Shown: positions 1 through 7,860, numbered from the stretch's first letter. The stretch: DNA of 13,911 bases from Campylobacterota bacterium (GCA_011330645.1 DRQB01000074.1:1-13911), one strand, 5' to 3'. A program made the numbers and translations. Notes: a model not told the origin generated them from the sequence alone.

Positions 1-2052
1 GGTGCGGTGCTTCCAGGGAACTTTGAAATCAAACATGCCAAACTTCGTGGCGTTGAGTCTGAAGGTATGGTCTGTGCCTCTTCTGAGCTTGGATTGCCTG
101 ATATGGGCAAAGGGATTATGATACTTGATGAGAGTATCGGAGAACTTGAAGTAGGGCGTGAGTTTGGTAGCTATGAGAAAGTAGCAGATACTATCATCGA
201 GCTAGAACTAACTGCAAACCGTGGTGATTGTCTCTCTGTGTATGGTGTGGCAAGAGACCTCTCTTCTGCACTCGATATCGAGATGAAACCTTTTGAGTAT
301 AAACAAGAGGAGAAGATGAAGCTTGGTATCGCAAGAGCTGCTGAGATTCATACTGAGGGTGAGATGGATGCTGACTTGTGCTATAAACTCGCAACAGTTG
401 AGAGTGTAGAGAGTAGTTTCCTTGTTAATCTACGTTTGGCGATGGTAGGTGTGGAAGCTAAGGATAAATTGGCTTCTTTGTTTGCTTATGCGACACACGC
501 AACCGGTGTGATTTTACGTGGATATGAGAGTAGTTGTTTCCATAATGAAGAGAACAAAGTCGTGGTATTGCCAACAGCCAAAGCCAAAGGTATTACTGAA
601 ATAGTTGCCAATGGTAAAGGGTGTTCTGTTGTAGGTGTAAACCAAACAGAAGAGAGCATAGCTACTGATGAGACAAAAGAGCTGTTAATAGAAGCAAGCT
701 ATATCAACCCAGATACATTGGTAGAGGCAGTGTCAACAGCTAAACTAAAGACAGATGAGTTGTATTATAAAACGTCACGTGGTTCTAACCCTGAGTTAGA
801 GTTTGGACTTTCAATGCTTGCTTCCTTGATGGATAACTATGCAGATATCTCATGTTATGAAGGTTCATTGAATGTCAATGTTGAAAGAGAACATGCAACG
901 GTGATTGTGGATGCAAAAGAGATATCTTCTATTGTTGGTATGGATATTGAACTATCTCGTATAGTGACTATCTTACAAAAACTTGGATTTGAAATTTCCA
1001 AAATGGCAGAAGATACTGTGGCCGTGGTGGTACCACTCTTTAGGCATGACATTAAACACATTCAAGATGTGGCTGAAGAGATTGTGCGTATTATCGGGAT
1101 TAACAACATTGAGGCTAAACCATTTGTTTTTGCTGAAAAAGCACGTCTTAACGATGTGACAGCACGTTATAAAGCAAAAAAAGAGTTTAAAAACCGTGCT
1201 GTAGGTGCAGGATACTATCAAAATGTCTCTTACGTATTTTCAGATAAAACATTATTAGAGAAGTATGGTTTCCCTGTTACAGAAGAAGCATTGGAACTTG
1301 CAAACCCTATAGCAGAAGAGCTCAATACTTTAAGAAGTACACTTTTAGTCAATTTACTGGGTGCGGTAAAACGTAATGTGAGTTATACGAAAAAGTCCAT
1401 ACCTCTTTTTGAAATCGGTGCTGTATTTACGCCTAAACGTGAGCAGAGTGAAGTGATATCTTTTGTATTCTCAGGTCAGAGTGAAGGGGAGAATGTAAGA
1501 AATGCAGGAAAACCTGCAACGATAGACTTCTCAACATTTACACAAAAAGTGGGTGCAGTCATTGGTGCGTTTGCGCTTGAGCCGTGTACCTATGAGAATG
1601 GACTTTTGCACCCTTATCAATCTGCGAATGTGATTGTAGATGGTAAGGTATGTGGATTCATCTCTAAGCTTCACCCAACAGTACAAGAGGCTTATGGGAT
1701 TCCTGTGACATTTATCGCTGAGATTGATTTTGATGCATTGTTACCTAAACATATCAATGCAACCCCTATCTCTAAATTTCAGGGTGTCTATAAAGACCTC
1801 TCTGTAGTGATAGATAAGTCTATGGGATACTATGACGTGGCTAAAGTACTGGGTGGGCTTGAATTAGATATGCTTAAAGATATTTATCCCGTAGATATTT
1901 ATGAAGATGAAGCACTGGGAGATAAAAAATCTTTAACAGTGCGTTTCTTCATTCAGTCTATGGAAAAAACACTTGAAGATGCAGATATAGAATCTGTTAT
2001 GGCTGAGATTATGTCAGCATTGGAATCTGAGTGTAACGCTGAATTAAGGTAG
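1..2052 (+). CDS. pheT: Phenylalanine--tRNA ligase beta subunit, 5'-truncated by the window edge
   Basis: This is the beta chain of the cytoplasmic alpha2beta2 phenylalanyl-tRNA synthetase, which charges tRNA-Phe; its partner PheS is presumably encoded just upstream, outside the window. The frame is open from base 1, so the GTG at 7 is an internal Val and not a start. The 683 visible residues begin inside the N-terminal EMAP-type tRNA-binding domain (NFEIKHAKLRGVESEGMVCA), so roughly 90-100 residues are missing. The B3/B4 editing region follows. A B5 domain is encoded at about nt 870-1110 and contains the motif RHDIKHIQDVAEEIVRIIG. The catalytic-like core is next, and the ferredoxin-fold anticodon-binding domain is at about nt 1770-2049. 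The TAG stop is 4 nt before ispH, so the two are almost certainly cotranscribed. The identification is firm; domain limits are approximate. Confidence 0.97.
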   Translation, partial: GAVLPGNFEIKHAKLRGVESEGMVCASSELGLPDMGKGIMILDESIGELEVGREFGSYEKVADTIIELELTANRGDCLSVYGVARDLSSALDIEMKPFEYKQEEKMKLGIARAAEIHTEGEMDADLCYKLATVESVESSFLVNLRLAMVGVEAKDKLASLFAYATHATGVILRGYESSCFHNEENKVVVLPTAKAKGITEIVANGKGCSVVGVNQTEESIATDETKELLIEASYINPDTLVEAVSTAKLKTDELYYKTSRGSNPELEFGLSMLASLMDNYADISCYEGSLNVNVEREHATVIVDAKEISSIVGMDIELSRIVTILQKLGFEISKMAEDTVAVVVPLFRHDIKHIQDVAEEIVRIIGINNIEAKPFVFAEKARLNDVTARYKAKKEFKNRAVGAGYYQNVSYVFSDKTLLEKYGFPVTEEALELANPIAEELNTLRSTLLVNLLGAVKRNVSYTKKSIPLFEIGAVFTPKREQSEVISFVFSGQSEGENVRNAGKPATIDFSTFTQKVGAVIGAFALEPCTYENGLLHPYQSANVIVDGKVCGFISKLHPTVQEAYGIPVTFIAEIDFDALLPKHINATPISKFQGVYKDLSVVIDKSMGYYDVAKVLGGLELDMLKDIYPVDIYEDEALGDKKSLTVRFFIQSMEKTLEDADIESVMAEIMSALESECNAELR

Positions 2053-2056
2053 GAAA

Positions 2057-2902
2057 ATGAAAATACAATTAGCATCGAGTTATGGGTTTTGTTTTGGTGT
2101 AAAAAGGGCTATCGAGATAGCCGAAGAACATCAGGGGTCTGTTACGTATGGTCCATTGATACACAATAAAGATGAAATAGATAGATTAAAAAATGGTTTC
2201 AATATCGATATCGCTAGAAACCTTAATGATATTCAAACCAATGATGCTGTTGTGATTCGTACCCATGGAATTCCTAAAGATGAATTGGCTGTTTTAAATT
2301 CTCAGGATCATAAAATTATTGATGCTACATGCCCTTATGTAACGACACCTCAAAATATTGTTAAAAGGATGAGTGAAGAGGGCTATAGTATTGTTATCTT
2401 TGGTGATGCAGAACATCCTGAGATAAAAGGGGTAGTGAGTTACGCCGAAGATTTGGATGATGCTTTTATCGTTTTGGAACCTGAAGAGTTAGAGGCACTA
2501 CCGCTTAAAGGGAAGGTTGCTGTGGTTTCTCAAACGACTAAAAAACCTGAAGATTTTGCTAAGATAGTCACTGCACTTATGTCCACACGAAAAGAAATAC
2601 GTGTTTTTAATACCATCTGTAATGCCACTTTCGAGAACCAAGATGCTGCAGCAGAGCTAGCAAAAGAAGCAGATGTAATGATTGTTATTGGAGGGAAACA
2701 CTCTTCAAATACGAAACAACTTCACAGTATTTGTAAACGTGATTGTAATGATTCTTACCTTATAGAAAATGAACAAGAACTTGAATCTTCATGGTTTGAG
2801 GGGAAAGAACTTTGTGGTATTTCTGCGGGTGCTTCTACCCCTGATTGGATTGTCCAAAATGTGATTAATCAAATTCAAGAGATGAAGAAAATAGAAGCTT
2901 AA
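2057..2902 (+). CDS. ispH: 4-hydroxy-3-methylbut-2-enyl diphosphate reductase (IspH/LytB)
   Basis: This cytoplasmic iron-sulfur enzyme catalyses the last step of the MEP isoprenoid pathway, reducing HMBPP to IPP and DMAPP. At 281 aa it has the usual bacterial short-form length. The three cluster-ligating cysteines are present: C12 (SSYGFCFGVKRA), C92 (DATCPYVT) and C188 (TICNATFENQ). Substrate-pocket residues of the family are also visible: H36, H70 (RTHGIP), H120 and E122 (AEHPE), the T160-T161 pair (SQTTKK) and the SSNTKQL loop near residue 216. An AAGG Shine-Dalgarno at 2046-2049 lies inside the end of pheT, 7 nt before the ATG. The TAA stop overlaps the aroA ATG by one base (TAATG), which implies translational coupling. 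In Campylobacter jejuni, as I remember it, aroA lies between pheT and ispH; here it does not. Confidence 0.98.
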   Translation: MKIQLASSYGFCFGVKRAIEIAEEHQGSVTYGPLIHNKDEIDRLKNGFNIDIARNLNDIQTNDAVVIRTHGIPKDELAVLNSQDHKIIDATCPYVTTPQNIVKRMSEEGYSIVIFGDAEHPEIKGVVSYAEDLDDAFIVLEPEELEALPLKGKVAVVSQTTKKPEDFAKIVTALMSTRKEIRVFNTICNATFENQDAAAELAKEADVMIVIGGKHSSNTKQLHSICKRDCNDSYLIENEQELESSWFEGKELCGISAGASTPDWIVQNVINQIQEMKKIEA

Positions 2903-4182
2903 TGAATACCTTGACACTAGAACCTATTAGAAAAATAGATGGAGAAGTGAATCTTCCTGGTTCAAAAAGCTTATCAAACAGAGCATTACTTCTAGCTAGC
3001 CTAGCAGAAGGTACAACAAAAATCACTAATCTTTTAGAGAGTGATGATACACGACATATGCTGGGTGCCTTAAAACAATTAGGGATTACCTATACTCTCT
3101 CTGAAGATAAAACAGAGTGTATTGTTGTGGGTAATGGTGGTGCTATACATTGTGATACCCCACAAGAACTCTTTTTAGGGAATGCAGGGACAGCTATGCG
3201 GCCCCTTTGCGCAGCGTTATGTTTGGGTACGGGGCATTATGTTTTAACAGGTGAACCTCGTATGAAAGAGAGACCCATAGGACATTTGGTAGATGCCTTA
3301 CGTCAAGCAGGTGCCAACATAGATTATTTGGAAAATAATGGCTACCCCCCAGTAGCGATTGAAGCCAATGGTTTAAAAGGTGGAGAAGTAAGTATCGATG
3401 GGGCAATTTCCAGTCAATTTTTAACCGCACTACTTATGGCTGCACCGATGGCAAAAAATGATATGCATATTACTATCATTGGGGAACTTGTTTCTAAACC
3501 ATATATAGACATTACACTTGATATCATGAAAGATTTTGGTGTGGAGGTGGTGAATGATAACTATAAAACGTTTAGCATTCAAGCCGGGCAAACTTATAAA
3601 GCTGTTGAGACATTTATGGTGGAGGGTGATGCAAGTTCAGCCTCATATTTTTTGGCAGCAGCTGCTATAAAAGGTGGTACGGTAAAAGTCACGGGGATAG
3701 GGAAAAACAGTATACAGGGTGATGTACAGTTTGTAGACGTATTGGAAAAAATGGGTGCAGAAGTAGAATGGGGAGACACCTTTGTTTCAGTGACACGTGA
3801 CACACTCCATGCCATAGATATGGACTTTAACCATATCCCTGATGCTGCGATGACTATTGCAACTACGGCACTCTTTGTAGAAGGTACAACTACGCTGCGA
3901 AATATCTATAATTGGCGTGTCAAAGAGACGGATAGACTCCATGCTATGGCTACGGAGTTACGCAAAGTTGGCGCAGAGGTAGAAGAGGGGGAAGATTATC
4001 TTAAAATCACTCCTCCCAAGCAGCTCAAACACGCAGCGATTGATACCTATGATGACCATAGAATGGCAATGTGCTTTTCTCTTTTAGCCCTTGATGAAGT
4101 TTCTGTAACGATTAATGAGCCAGAGTGTACAGCCAAAACTTTTCCTACATATTTTGATGTTTTGAAGCGTATTAGTGCTTAG
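2902..4182 (+). CDS. aroA: 3-phosphoshikimate 1-carboxyvinyltransferase (EPSP synthase), gammaproteobacterial-like class I
   Basis: EPSP synthase transfers the enolpyruvyl group of PEP to shikimate-3-phosphate, the sixth step of the shikimate pathway. The protein is 426 aa. Family active-site residues are present: K22/S23/R27 (PGSKSLSNR), N94/G96/T97 with P101 (GNAGTAMRPL), R124 (RMKERPIG), S170-S171-Q172, D314, K341/E342/R345 (NWRVKETDR), R387 (YDDHRMAM) and K412. P101 and the NAGTAMRP form are typical of the glyphosate-sensitive class I enzyme. Long blocks such as VEGDASSASYFLAAAAIKGG match Escherichia coli AroA as I remember it. The Campylobacter jejuni enzyme, also from memory, begins differently and has a GNSGTAMRL-type loop. 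The start is the ATG in TAATG at the end of ispH, with no strong Shine-Dalgarno, so it is probably read by reinitiation. The function is secure; a foreign origin is inference. Confidence 0.98.
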   Translation: MNTLTLEPIRKIDGEVNLPGSKSLSNRALLLASLAEGTTKITNLLESDDTRHMLGALKQLGITYTLSEDKTECIVVGNGGAIHCDTPQELFLGNAGTAMRPLCAALCLGTGHYVLTGEPRMKERPIGHLVDALRQAGANIDYLENNGYPPVAIEANGLKGGEVSIDGAISSQFLTALLMAAPMAKNDMHITIIGELVSKPYIDITLDIMKDFGVEVVNDNYKTFSIQAGQTYKAVETFMVEGDASSASYFLAAAAIKGGTVKVTGIGKNSIQGDVQFVDVLEKMGAEVEWGDTFVSVTRDTLHAIDMDFNHIPDAAMTIATTALFVEGTTTLRNIYNWRVKETDRLHAMATELRKVGAEVEEGEDYLKITPPKQLKHAAIDTYDDHRMAMCFSLLALDEVSVTINEPECTAKTFPTYFDVLKRISA

Positions 4183-4283
4183 CTGTTTTCTTAATCTTTG
4201 TGCACTTTTCTCCCCTCCATTGAGTAAGAGATAAGATAGCGTAGGGTTCATGTTTCTATAAGCCATATTTATGTTTAAATAGG

Positions 4284-4320
4284 TATAATAACGCAAAATT
4301 TGTGTACACATAAGGATAGG
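4284..4320 (+). promoter_or_regulatory. Candidate rpsA promoter and ribosome binding site
   Basis: A perfect TATAAT at 4284-4289 is preceded by an A/T tract (TTTAAAT, 4274-4280), as in sigma-70 promoters of Campylobacterota, which usually lack a clear -35 box. Transcription would start near 4295. An AAGGA Shine-Dalgarno at 4312-4316 lies 5 nt before the rpsA ATG. A 10-bp perfect palindrome, TGTGTACACA (4301-4310), sits between the start site and the Shine-Dalgarno. I see no gene in the rest of the 139-nt gap after aroA and no convincing aroA terminator. Confidence 0.6.
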
Positions 4321-4321
4321 T

Positions 4322-5974
4322 ATGAAGTTCGAAGATATCGAAATAGAAGAAGTAGATTTTGAGGCGATGCTTGAGGAATCGTTTAAAAAATCAGAATCAA
4401 AAAGTGATTTAGTTACAGGTACAGTTGTTAAGATTGATGAAAAAGACAATTTAGTTGTTGTAGATATTGGTGGTGGTAGAGATGCAAATCTTGCGCTAGA
4501 CGAAATCCTAGATGAAGAAGGTAATGCTACATTTGCAGTAGGTGATACGATTGATGTTGTAACAATGGGTAGAGGACGTATCTCACATAAAGCAGCACTT
4601 GGTCGTGCAGCATTGAATGAATTTATCGCTGAGTATGACGAAGAACAAGAATACATCATTGAGGGTGTCGTTACTAAAACCAACAAAGGTGGATATGTTG
4701 TTGAAGTAGATGGTTTAGAATTCTTTATGCCACGTACACTTTCTTACCTTTCATCTAAAGTAGATCCTAAAGGTAAAAAAGTAAAAGCTGTTATCGTTAA
4801 AGTAGATAAAGAAAAAGGTTCAGTAGTTGTTTCTAGAAAAGAACTTATTGAGCGTGATAAAGCAAAAACTGACGAAATCGTTGGTGCATTACTTGAAAAC
4901 AAAGAGCCAGTAGTTGGTACAATTAAGAAAATTACTTCTTATGGTATGTTTGTTGATGTTGGTGGTATGGATGGTCTAGTTCATTACTCACAAATCTCAC
5001 ATAAAGGGCCAGTAAACCCTTCTAAATATTTCGCTGAAGGTGATGAAGTCAATGTTGTTGCACTTGAGTATGATAAAAAGAAAAGACATCTTTCACTTTC
5101 TATTAAAGATGCAAATCCTGATCCTTGGGCTGACATTGATGCTATTATTGGTGTAGGTGATACAGTCACTGCTACAGTTTCTAACATTGAACCTTATGGT
5201 GTATTTGTTGATCTTGGTGAAGATCTTGAAGCATTCCTTCATGTATCTGAAATCTCTTGGGATAAAAATGTGAAACACCCTAAAGATTACCTAGAAAATA
5301 ACTCAGAAATCAACGTTGAAGTGATTGAAGTAGACAAAGAGGGTAGAAGACTTAGAGTAAGTCTTAAAAACCTTCTTCCAAAACCAATGGATGCCTTCAC
5401 TGCATCTAACAGAGTTGGTGATATTGTTACTGGTACTGTAACATCTATCACTGACTTTGGTGCATTTGTAAAAGTAGGGGCTGTTGAAGGTCTTTTACAT
5501 AACCAAGAGATTTCTTGGGATAAAACTAAAAATGCAAAATCAGAACTTAAAGTAGGTGATGAAGTTGAAGTAAAAATTATCAAAATCGATAGAGATGCTG
5601 GTAAAATTTCTTTAAGTAAAAAAGCCCTAGAAGCTTCTCCAGTTAAAGCATATGCAGAGACACATAAAAATGGTGCTATCGTTACTGGTACAGTGAAAGA
5701 TACTAAAGATTTTGGTGTATTCATATCGTTGGAAGATAATGTTGATGCTTTGATTAGAACAGAAGACCTTCACCCACTTAAATTTGATGAAATTGAAAAA
5801 GGTCAAGAAATTACAGGTGTGATTAGCTTTATTGATGCAAACAATGATAGAATCAGAGTCTCTGTAAAAAGACTTGAGCGCCAAGAAGAGAGAGAAGCAA
5901 TGGAACAACTTAATCTTGAGCAAGATGATAGCATGACTCTAGGTGATGCTTTTGGTGATAAATTTAAAAAATAA
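4322..5974 (+). CDS. rpsA: 30S ribosomal protein S1
   Basis: S1 binds mRNA on the 30S subunit and helps it engage structured or weak-Shine-Dalgarno messages during initiation. The 550-aa product is close to the length of the E. coli protein (557 aa). It carries six S1-type OB folds at about residues 31-96, 109-174, 195-263, 279-348, 366-434 and 451-518. The first two are divergent, as is usual for the ribosome-binding half. Domains 3 to 6 keep the repeated pattern G-x-V-x-x-I-x-x-(Y/F)-G-(M/V/A)-F-V followed by LVHYSQIS, FLHVSEIS or LLHNQEIS. The acidic N-terminus (MKFEDIEIEEVDFEAMLEES) is typical of S1 from this phylum. The gene has its own promoter and a good Shine-Dalgarno, in keeping with high expression. 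Six folds support ribosomal S1 over shorter S1-domain proteins. Confidence 0.97.
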   Translation: MKFEDIEIEEVDFEAMLEESFKKSESKSDLVTGTVVKIDEKDNLVVVDIGGGRDANLALDEILDEEGNATFAVGDTIDVVTMGRGRISHKAALGRAALNEFIAEYDEEQEYIIEGVVTKTNKGGYVVEVDGLEFFMPRTLSYLSSKVDPKGKKVKAVIVKVDKEKGSVVVSRKELIERDKAKTDEIVGALLENKEPVVGTIKKITSYGMFVDVGGMDGLVHYSQISHKGPVNPSKYFAEGDEVNVVALEYDKKKRHLSLSIKDANPDPWADIDAIIGVGDTVTATVSNIEPYGVFVDLGEDLEAFLHVSEISWDKNVKHPKDYLENNSEINVEVIEVDKEGRRLRVSLKNLLPKPMDAFTASNRVGDIVTGTVTSITDFGAFVKVGAVEGLLHNQEISWDKTKNAKSELKVGDEVEVKIIKIDRDAGKISLSKKALEASPVKAYAETHKNGAIVTGTVKDTKDFGVFISLEDNVDALIRTEDLHPLKFDEIEKGQEITGVISFIDANNDRIRVSVKRLERQEEREAMEQLNLEQDDSMTLGDAFGDKFKK

Positions 5975-5980
5975 TCATTT

Positions 5981-5986
5981 TATAAT
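5981..5986 (+). promoter_or_regulatory. Candidate serA -10 box
   Basis: A perfect TATAAT lies 6 nt after the rpsA stop, within A/T-rich sequence typical of Campylobacterota promoters. If used, transcription would start near 5992-5994, giving serA a leader of about 90 nt that contains two abutting hairpins. The same bases form the loop and right arm of a weak 6-bp A/T-rich inverted repeat (ATCATT 5974-5979, AATGAT 5984-5989). The call rests on sequence match only. Confidence 0.45.
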
Positions 5987-5997
5987 GATGCTTCAGT

Positions 5998-6035
5998 GAA
6001 CCTATCGATTAGATAGGTTCTACGACTAAGTCGTA
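5998..6035 (+). promoter_or_regulatory. Two abutting hairpins between rpsA and serA (leader structure or rpsA terminator)
   Basis: Hairpin 1 pairs GAACCTATC (5998-6006) with GATAGGTTC (6012-6020), a perfect 9-bp stem with a 5-nt loop. Hairpin 2 starts at the next base and pairs TACGAC (6021-6026) with GTCGTA (6030-6035), a perfect 6-bp stem with a 3-nt loop. Neither is followed by a U-tract; the next bases are ACTCTCAAAAAATT. A standard intrinsic terminator is therefore doubtful. They may end or protect the rpsA message, or form a structured 5' leader of serA. Confidence 0.5.
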
Positions 6036-6081
6036 ACTCTCAAAAAATTAAACTACTTAAACTTTACAAAAAGGTTATTTT

Positions 6082-7671
6082 ATGTCAAAAAAAACAATAG
6101 TTGTTTGTGACCATATTCATCAAGATGGGCTAGATATTTTAGCAAATGATAGTGAAATAGAATTGATAAATGCAGCTGATGAGCCAAAAGATAAACTTAT
6201 CTCAGATATTATTCCTTTGGCTGATGTGGCAATTACGCGTTCTTCTACAGATGTAGATGATGCATTTTTAGCAGCAGCACAAAAAATAACAGCTGTAGTA
6301 CGTGCCGGTGTAGGTGTTGACAATGTAGATATTCCTGGTTCTTCTAAGCAAGGTATTGTTATTATGAATGTACCTACAGCAAATACCATTGCAGCAGTTG
6401 AACTTACGATGACACATATGCTTTCATGTGTACGTGACTTTCCTTATGCGCATAACAATCTCAAACTTGACCGTGTATGGAGAAGACAGGATTGGTATGG
6501 AACAGAGCTTAAAGATAAAAAGCTTGGTATCATTGGTTTTGGTAACATTGGTTCACGTGTAGGGAAAAGAGCAAAGGCATTTGAAATGGATGTTTTGGCA
6601 TACGACCCATACATTGATGCATCAAAAGCAACAGATTTGGACATTGGATATACAAAAAACTTTGAAGATATTTTAGCCTGTGATATTATTACGATTCATA
6701 CACCAAAAAATCCTGAGACTATTGGAATGATAGACAAAGAAGAGATTGCTAAAATGAAAGATGGTGTGATACTCATTAACTGTGCTAGAGGTGGACTTTT
6801 CAATGAAGACGCACTTTTAGAAGGACTTACCAATGGTAAGATAGCAAAAGCAGGGATTGATGTATTTAACAAAGAACCAGCTACTGCACATCCACTACTT
6901 GACCTTAACAATGTTACTGTGACACCTCACCTTGGTGCAAATACCAAAGAGTCACAAAAAAATATTGCGATTCAAGCTGCAGAAAATGCTATCGCTGCTG
7001 CCAAAGGTATCTCTTATCCGAATGCACTTAACTTGCCGATTAAAGAGAATGAACTTCCTGACTTTGTAAGACCATATCTTGAGCTTATCCAAAAAATTGG
7101 ACATCTCTCTTCACAAGTCACTAAGTCAGCAGTAAAATCTATCAAAGTGATGGCGGCAGGCCCTGTGGCTGACCATATAGAATCTATGGGGACATTTGCA
7201 ACGGTTGGTGTGCTTACAGAGTCTCTTGGTGATCAAGTAAACTATGTCAATGCTGAATTTGTTGCTGCTGAACGTGGTATTGAGATTACTAAAGAGGTGA
7301 AACCCAATAACTCTGGTTTTACAAATAAAGTGGGCATTAAATTAACAACCACTGAAGGTACAATCTCTATAGCCGGTACAGTATTTGATGACAGTGTACA
7401 GCGTATTATTGAGATTGATGACTATGTCTTGGATGTAGAACCAAAAGGAACAATGATCTTCTTCCGTAATACAGACACTCCAGGCGTGATTGGGAATGTA
7501 GGGAAAATTATGGCAGAAAATGGATTGAATATTTCTGACTTTAGATTGGGTAGAGATAGTAAAGAACAGGCACTGGCAGTAGTAAGAGTGGATGGTGTAG
7601 TTACTAAAAATATTATAGATGAACTTTCATCTTTGGAAGCATGCATTAGCGTTTCTCACGCAAGTATATAA
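6082..7671 (+). CDS. serA: D-3-phosphoglycerate dehydrogenase, long form with ASB and ACT domains
   Basis: SerA oxidises 3-phosphoglycerate to 3-phosphohydroxypyruvate with NAD+, the first committed step of serine synthesis. The 529-aa length matches the long type known from Mycobacterium tuberculosis. The substrate-binding region includes VVRAGVGVDNVDI (72-84). The Rossmann NAD site is GFGNIG (152-157). The catalytic triad of the D-2-hydroxyacid dehydrogenase family is R236 (CARGG), E265 (NKEP) and H283 (TPHLGANTKES). After about residue 320 come an allosteric substrate-binding (ASB) domain and a C-terminal ACT domain (about 455-529, with TPGVIGNVGKIMAENGLNIS), which in related enzymes binds serine for feedback inhibition. 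An AAGG at 6071-6074 lies 7 nt before the ATG. Whether it is cotranscribed with rpsA depends on the hairpins between them. Confidence 0.96.
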   Translation: MSKKTIVVCDHIHQDGLDILANDSEIELINAADEPKDKLISDIIPLADVAITRSSTDVDDAFLAAAQKITAVVRAGVGVDNVDIPGSSKQGIVIMNVPTANTIAAVELTMTHMLSCVRDFPYAHNNLKLDRVWRRQDWYGTELKDKKLGIIGFGNIGSRVGKRAKAFEMDVLAYDPYIDASKATDLDIGYTKNFEDILACDIITIHTPKNPETIGMIDKEEIAKMKDGVILINCARGGLFNEDALLEGLTNGKIAKAGIDVFNKEPATAHPLLDLNNVTVTPHLGANTKESQKNIAIQAAENAIAAAKGISYPNALNLPIKENELPDFVRPYLELIQKIGHLSSQVTKSAVKSIKVMAAGPVADHIESMGTFATVGVLTESLGDQVNYVNAEFVAAERGIEITKEVKPNNSGFTNKVGIKLTTTEGTISIAGTVFDDSVQRIIEIDDYVLDVEPKGTMIFFRNTDTPGVIGNVGKIMAENGLNISDFRLGRDSKEQALAVVRVDGVVTKNIIDELSSLEACISVSHASI

Positions 7672-7675
7672 ATAC

Positions 7676-7700
7676 TATATGGGGAGCTCTTCCCTATATA
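7676..7700 (+). terminator. Hairpin just after serA, probable terminator or mRNA 3' end
   Basis: TATATGGGGA (7676-7685) pairs with TCCCTATATA (7691-7700) as a 10-bp stem with one G-U pair and the loop GCTCT. It begins 5 nt after the serA stop codon. No U-run follows; the next bases are AAAGATAATC. It is therefore not a textbook intrinsic terminator, but its position fits an mRNA 3' end. Confidence 0.5.
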
Positions 7701-7728
7701 AAAGATAATCAATAAAATTTATCATAAT

Positions 7729-7765
7729 ATAATATAATATTAAAGATAATTTAATATTATATTAT
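7729..7765. repeat. 16-bp perfect A/T-only inverted repeat
   Basis: ATAATATAATATTAAA (7729-7744) is the exact reverse complement of TTTAATATTATATTAT (7750-7765), with the spacer GATAA. The left arm is extended upstream by further ATAAT units (7724-7738 is three copies of ATAAT), so a slipped pairing using the outer CATAATAT is also possible. It lies between the serA hairpin and the efflux promoter. It could be an RNA hairpin, a protein-binding dyad or simply low-complexity sequence. Confidence 0.6.
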
Positions 7766-7830
7766 GTAGAATCTCATGGAATTAACTCTAAGATAATGGG
7801 AAAATACTAGCTAATTTCTTTATCTTTGGT

Positions 7831-7855
7831 TATAATAATTACTAATTATGAGGGG
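7831..7855 (+). promoter_or_regulatory. Candidate efflux-operon promoter with overlapping operator-like dyad
   Basis: A perfect TATAAT at 7831-7836 would start transcription near 7843. The dyad ATAATTA-C-TAATTAT (7835-7849, 7+1+7 bp) overlaps the end of the -10 box and the predicted start site, where a repressor could block transcription. The Shine-Dalgarno AGGGG (7851-7855) follows directly, so the 5' UTR would be only about 18 nt. No regulator gene is in the window. The dyad is A/T-only apart from its centre, so chance is a real alternative. Confidence 0.45.
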
Positions 7856-7860
7856 TGTTT

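Noticed and set aside
7..9. GTG at 7 as start of pheT
   Set aside because: The frame is open to base 1 and the sequence is the middle of the EMAP-type tRNA-binding domain, so the true start is upstream of the window.
4084..4686. Long open frame on the minus strand (200 codons)
   Set aside because: It lies antisense to the start of rpsA and the end of aroA, is Ser/Thr-rich low-complexity translation, and has no recognisable domain. It is a shadow of the coding strand.
5287..5724. Open frame of 145 codons antisense to rpsA
   Set aside because: Antisense to the conserved S1 domains, with a composition that reflects rpsA codon bias; no independent coding signal.
4900..5880. Internal sequence repetition in rpsA as a DNA repeat or mobile element
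   Set aside because: The repetition is at protein level and comes from tandem S1 domains.
7724..7766. A/T inverted repeat as a CRISPR unit or IS end
   Set aside because: No repeated units with spacers, no transposase fragment and no target-site duplication are visible.
7855..7860. GTG at 7855 as start of the TolC-like gene
   Set aside because: It overlaps the Shine-Dalgarno AGGGG (7851-7855); ATG 7861 has proper spacing.
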